A stretch of DNA of 6,244 nt. It comes from Rhodocyclaceae bacterium. Its GTDB lineage: Bacteria > Pseudomonadota > Gammaproteobacteria > Burkholderiales > Rhodocyclaceae. This document shows, one piece after another, positions 4,287-6,244 of the stretch. Every line of letters begins with the position of its first letter. The stretch's first letter is position 1. Below the pieces are notes generated by a model. That model worked only from the letters and a program-made list of their open reading frames with translations. It was not told the origin of the DNA and did no database searches. The stretch spans positions 1 through 6,244 of the forward strand of contig JAEUNN010000687.1 in the NCBI GenBank assembly GCA_016791085.1, given 5' to 3'. The translations under genes and the position numbers were made by a program.

Positions 4287-6244
4287 ATGACCTCGCTGCT
4301 CGCTCACCTGAATACGGCGCAAATCCAGGCCGTCACGCTACCCGCAAGCCACGCGCTCATCCTGGCCGGTGCCGGCTCGGGCAAGACGCGCGTGCTCACC
4401 ACGCGCATCGCCTGGCTGGTGGCGAACGGCATGGCCAGCCCCTACGGGGTGCTGGCCGTCACGTTCACCAACAAGGCGGCGCGCGAAATGCTCGCGCGCG
4501 TGGCGACGCTCATGCCGGTCGATACGCGCGGCATGTGGGTCGGCACGTTCCACGGCCTGTGCAACCGCCTGTTGCGCGCGCACAACCAGGAAGCCGGCTT
4601 GCCGCGCCTGTTCCAGATTCTGGACGTGCAGGACCAGCTGTCGGCGATCAAGCGCCTGTTGAAATCGCTCAATGTGGACGACCAGCGCCACCCGCCGCGC
4701 GATCTGCAGCAGTTCATCAACGCCGCCAAGGAACAGGGCTTGCGCCCGCAAGCGGTGGAGGCCTGGGACGATTTCACGCGCGCCCGCGTCGAGCTGTACG
4801 CGGCCTACGAACAGCAGTGCCAGCGCGAAGGCGTGGTGGATTTCGCCGAATTGCTGTTGCGCTGCTATGAACTTCTGGCGCGCAACGAACCGGTGCGCGC
4901 GCATTACCAGAGGCGCTTCCGGCACATACTGGTGGACGAATTCCAGGACACCAACGGCCTGCAGTTCCGCTGGCTCAAACTGTTGGCCGGTTACGATCCG
5001 CACGCCCCGGCACGGCCCGTCGCCGCGCTGCCGGACCACACGCAGAACTGGGATTTCGATCCGCGCGCGGAAGCGCTTCCGGCTGCGCATCTGTTCTGCG
5101 TCGGCGACGACGACCAGAGCATTTACCGCTTCCGGGGCGCGGAGGCGGCCAACATGCGCGAATTCGAGCGCGATTTCGCACGTGGCAACGTGATCCGCCT
5201 GGAACAGAACTACCGCTCGTTCGGCAATATTCTCGACGCCGCCAATGCCATCATCCGCAACAACAGCGTGCGCCTGGGCAAAAACCTCTGGACCGAGCGC
5301 GGCGCCGGCGAGCCGATACGGGTGTTCGAAGGCAATAGCGACGGCGAGGAAGCGCGCTGGATCGTGGAACAAATCCGCGCGCTAGCCGCGCACGGCCGCG
5401 CGCGCTCGGACATCGCGCTGCTATATCGCTCCAACGCCCAGTCGCGCGTGCTCGAACACGCGCTATTCACGGCCGGGCTGCCCTACCGCGTGTATGGCGG
5501 TTTGCGCTTTTTCGAACGCCAGGAAATCAAGCACGCGCTGGCCTATCTGCGCCTCATCGTGAATCCCGACGACGACACCGCGTTCGCGCGCGTGGTCAAT
5601 TTTCCGGCCCGCGGCATAGGTGCACGCACGCTGGAATTGCTCGCTGACGCCGCGCGAGGCGCGAACTGTTCGCTGCACGCGGCGTGTGCGCGCGTACCGG
5701 CCAAGGCGGCCGCCGCGCTGGCCGCATTCACGCGCCTGCAGGACACGCTGCGCGGGTCCGTGCATGGTTTGGCGCTCCAGGAAATCGTCGAGCAGGTGAT
5801 CGTGCTGTCGGGTCTGGCTGCGCATTACGAAAATGACCGCGAAGGCCGCGAGCGCCTGGCCAACCTGGACGAACTGGTCAATGCCGCGGCCAATTTCAGC
5901 GCCGAGAACGGGCAGGCCGGCGCCGATGCGGGAAGCCGCCCGGACGAACTGACGGCCTTCCTGACCCACGCCGCGCTCGAAGCCGGCGAACATCAGGCGG
6001 AAACCGGCCAGGACGCCGTGCAACTTATGACCGTGCATGCCGCCAAGGGGCTGGAATTCGACGTGGTGTTCGTCACCGGCCTGGAAGAAGGCCTGTTCCC
6101 GCACGAAAATTCCGCGCACGACCCCGAAGGTCTGGAAGAAGAACGGCGCCTCATGTATGTCGCGATCACGCGCGCGCGCGAATGTCTGTACCTGAGTTTC
6201 GCGCAGGAGCGCATGTTGCACGGGCAGACCCGCTACAGCGTGCG
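4287..6244 (+). CDS. uvrD: DNA helicase II UvrD (3' truncated by window end)
   Basis: This superfamily 1A 3'-5' DNA helicase acts in nucleotide excision repair and methyl-directed mismatch repair, unwinding DNA after incision and removing UvrC and the excised oligonucleotide. 652 codons are present and the frame is still open; E. coli UvrD has 720 residues, so the C-terminal tail is missing. All motifs are intact: Q-motif LNTAQIQAV (8-16), motif I AGAGSGKT (27-34, K33), Ia VTFTNKAAREM (58-68), Ib GTFHGL (86-91), II VDEFQDTN (216-223), III GDDDQSIYRFRGA (273-285), IV LEQNYRS (305-311), V MTVHAAKGLEFD (581-592), VI EEERRLMYVAITRAR (617-631). Between motifs II and III there are 48 residues instead of about 19 in E. 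coli; the extra stretch (about 236-268) is polar and proline-rich. The ATG at 4287 fits the homologous N-terminus although no Shine-Dalgarno site is visible, and a good promoter lies just upstream. PcrA or Rep is less likely given the proteobacterial context and sequence. Confidence 0.93.
   Translation, partial: MTSLLAHLNTAQIQAVTLPASHALILAGAGSGKTRVLTTRIAWLVANGMASPYGVLAVTFTNKAAREMLARVATLMPVDTRGMWVGTFHGLCNRLLRAHNQEAGLPRLFQILDVQDQLSAIKRLLKSLNVDDQRHPPRDLQQFINAAKEQGLRPQAVEAWDDFTRARVELYAAYEQQCQREGVVDFAELLLRCYELLARNEPVRAHYQRRFRHILVDEFQDTNGLQFRWLKLLAGYDPHAPARPVAALPDHTQNWDFDPRAEALPAAHLFCVGDDDQSIYRFRGAEAANMREFERDFARGNVIRLEQNYRSFGNILDAANAIIRNNSVRLGKNLWTERGAGEPIRVFEGNSDGEEARWIVEQIRALAAHGRARSDIALLYRSNAQSRVLEHALFTAGLPYRVYGGLRFFERQEIKHALAYLRLIVNPDDDTAFARVVNFPARGIGARTLELLADAARGANCSLHAACARVPAKAAAALAAFTRLQDTLRGSVHGLALQEIVEQVIVLSGLAAHYENDREGRERLANLDELVNAAANFSAENGQAGADAGSRPDELTAFLTHAALEAGEHQAETGQDAVQLMTVHAAKGLEFDVVFVTGLEEGLFPHENSAHDPEGLEEERRLMYVAITRARECLYLSFAQERMLHGQTRYSV

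Noticed and set aside
4338..5372. Minus-strand reading frame of 344 codons opposite uvrD (and another at 5463-6221)
   Set aside because: Both are antisense to the intact helicase motifs of uvrD and show no domain features; they are open only because of the GC-rich codon bias.

Overview
The window is GC-rich, densely coding chromosomal DNA from a proteobacterium, most likely a betaproteobacterium. That placement is an inference from composition, protein style and gene content (Lap-type c-di-GMP adhesion control, a secreted FecR/SPOR protein, a betaproteobacterial-looking UvrD). There are no mobile elements, CRISPR arrays, rRNA or tRNA genes.

Layout: (1) 1-88 is the end of an intergenic region, with a possible leftward promoter at the very edge. 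(2) 89-955 (+) encodes an exported FecR-domain protein with a C-terminal SPOR-like domain. (3) 956-1016 is a short convergent gap with two small GC hairpins. (4) 1017-1328 (-) encodes a 103-residue uncharacterised basic protein with a very good ribosome binding site. (5) 1329-1558 is a 230-bp non-coding region, less GC-rich than the rest and full of symmetric sequences. It holds a 19-bp near-palindrome overlapping a likely promoter for the small gene, a second copy of its core in inverted orientation about 136 bp away, a 13-bp palindrome and a 21-nt hairpin. (6) 1559-3508 (-) and 3508-4176 (-) are a lapG-lapD pair joined by a TGATG stop/start overlap. (7) 4177-4286 is the divergent promoter region. 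(8) 4287 to the right edge (+) is uvrD, DNA helicase II, cut off by the window after 652 codons.

The best understood module is lapG-lapD. LapG is a periplasmic calcium-dependent cysteine protease that releases a large surface adhesin. LapD is an inner-membrane receptor that binds cytoplasmic c-di-GMP through a catalytically degenerate GGDEF-EAL pair and, when bound, sequesters LapG. The pair therefore converts the c-di-GMP level into retention or release of a biofilm adhesin. The adhesin and its type I secretion system are not in the window.

I see no clear new defence or mobile system. The least explained parts are the palindrome-rich regulatory region in front of the 103-residue orphan gene, the FecR-SPOR architecture, and an extra segment of about 29 residues between helicase motifs II and III of UvrD.
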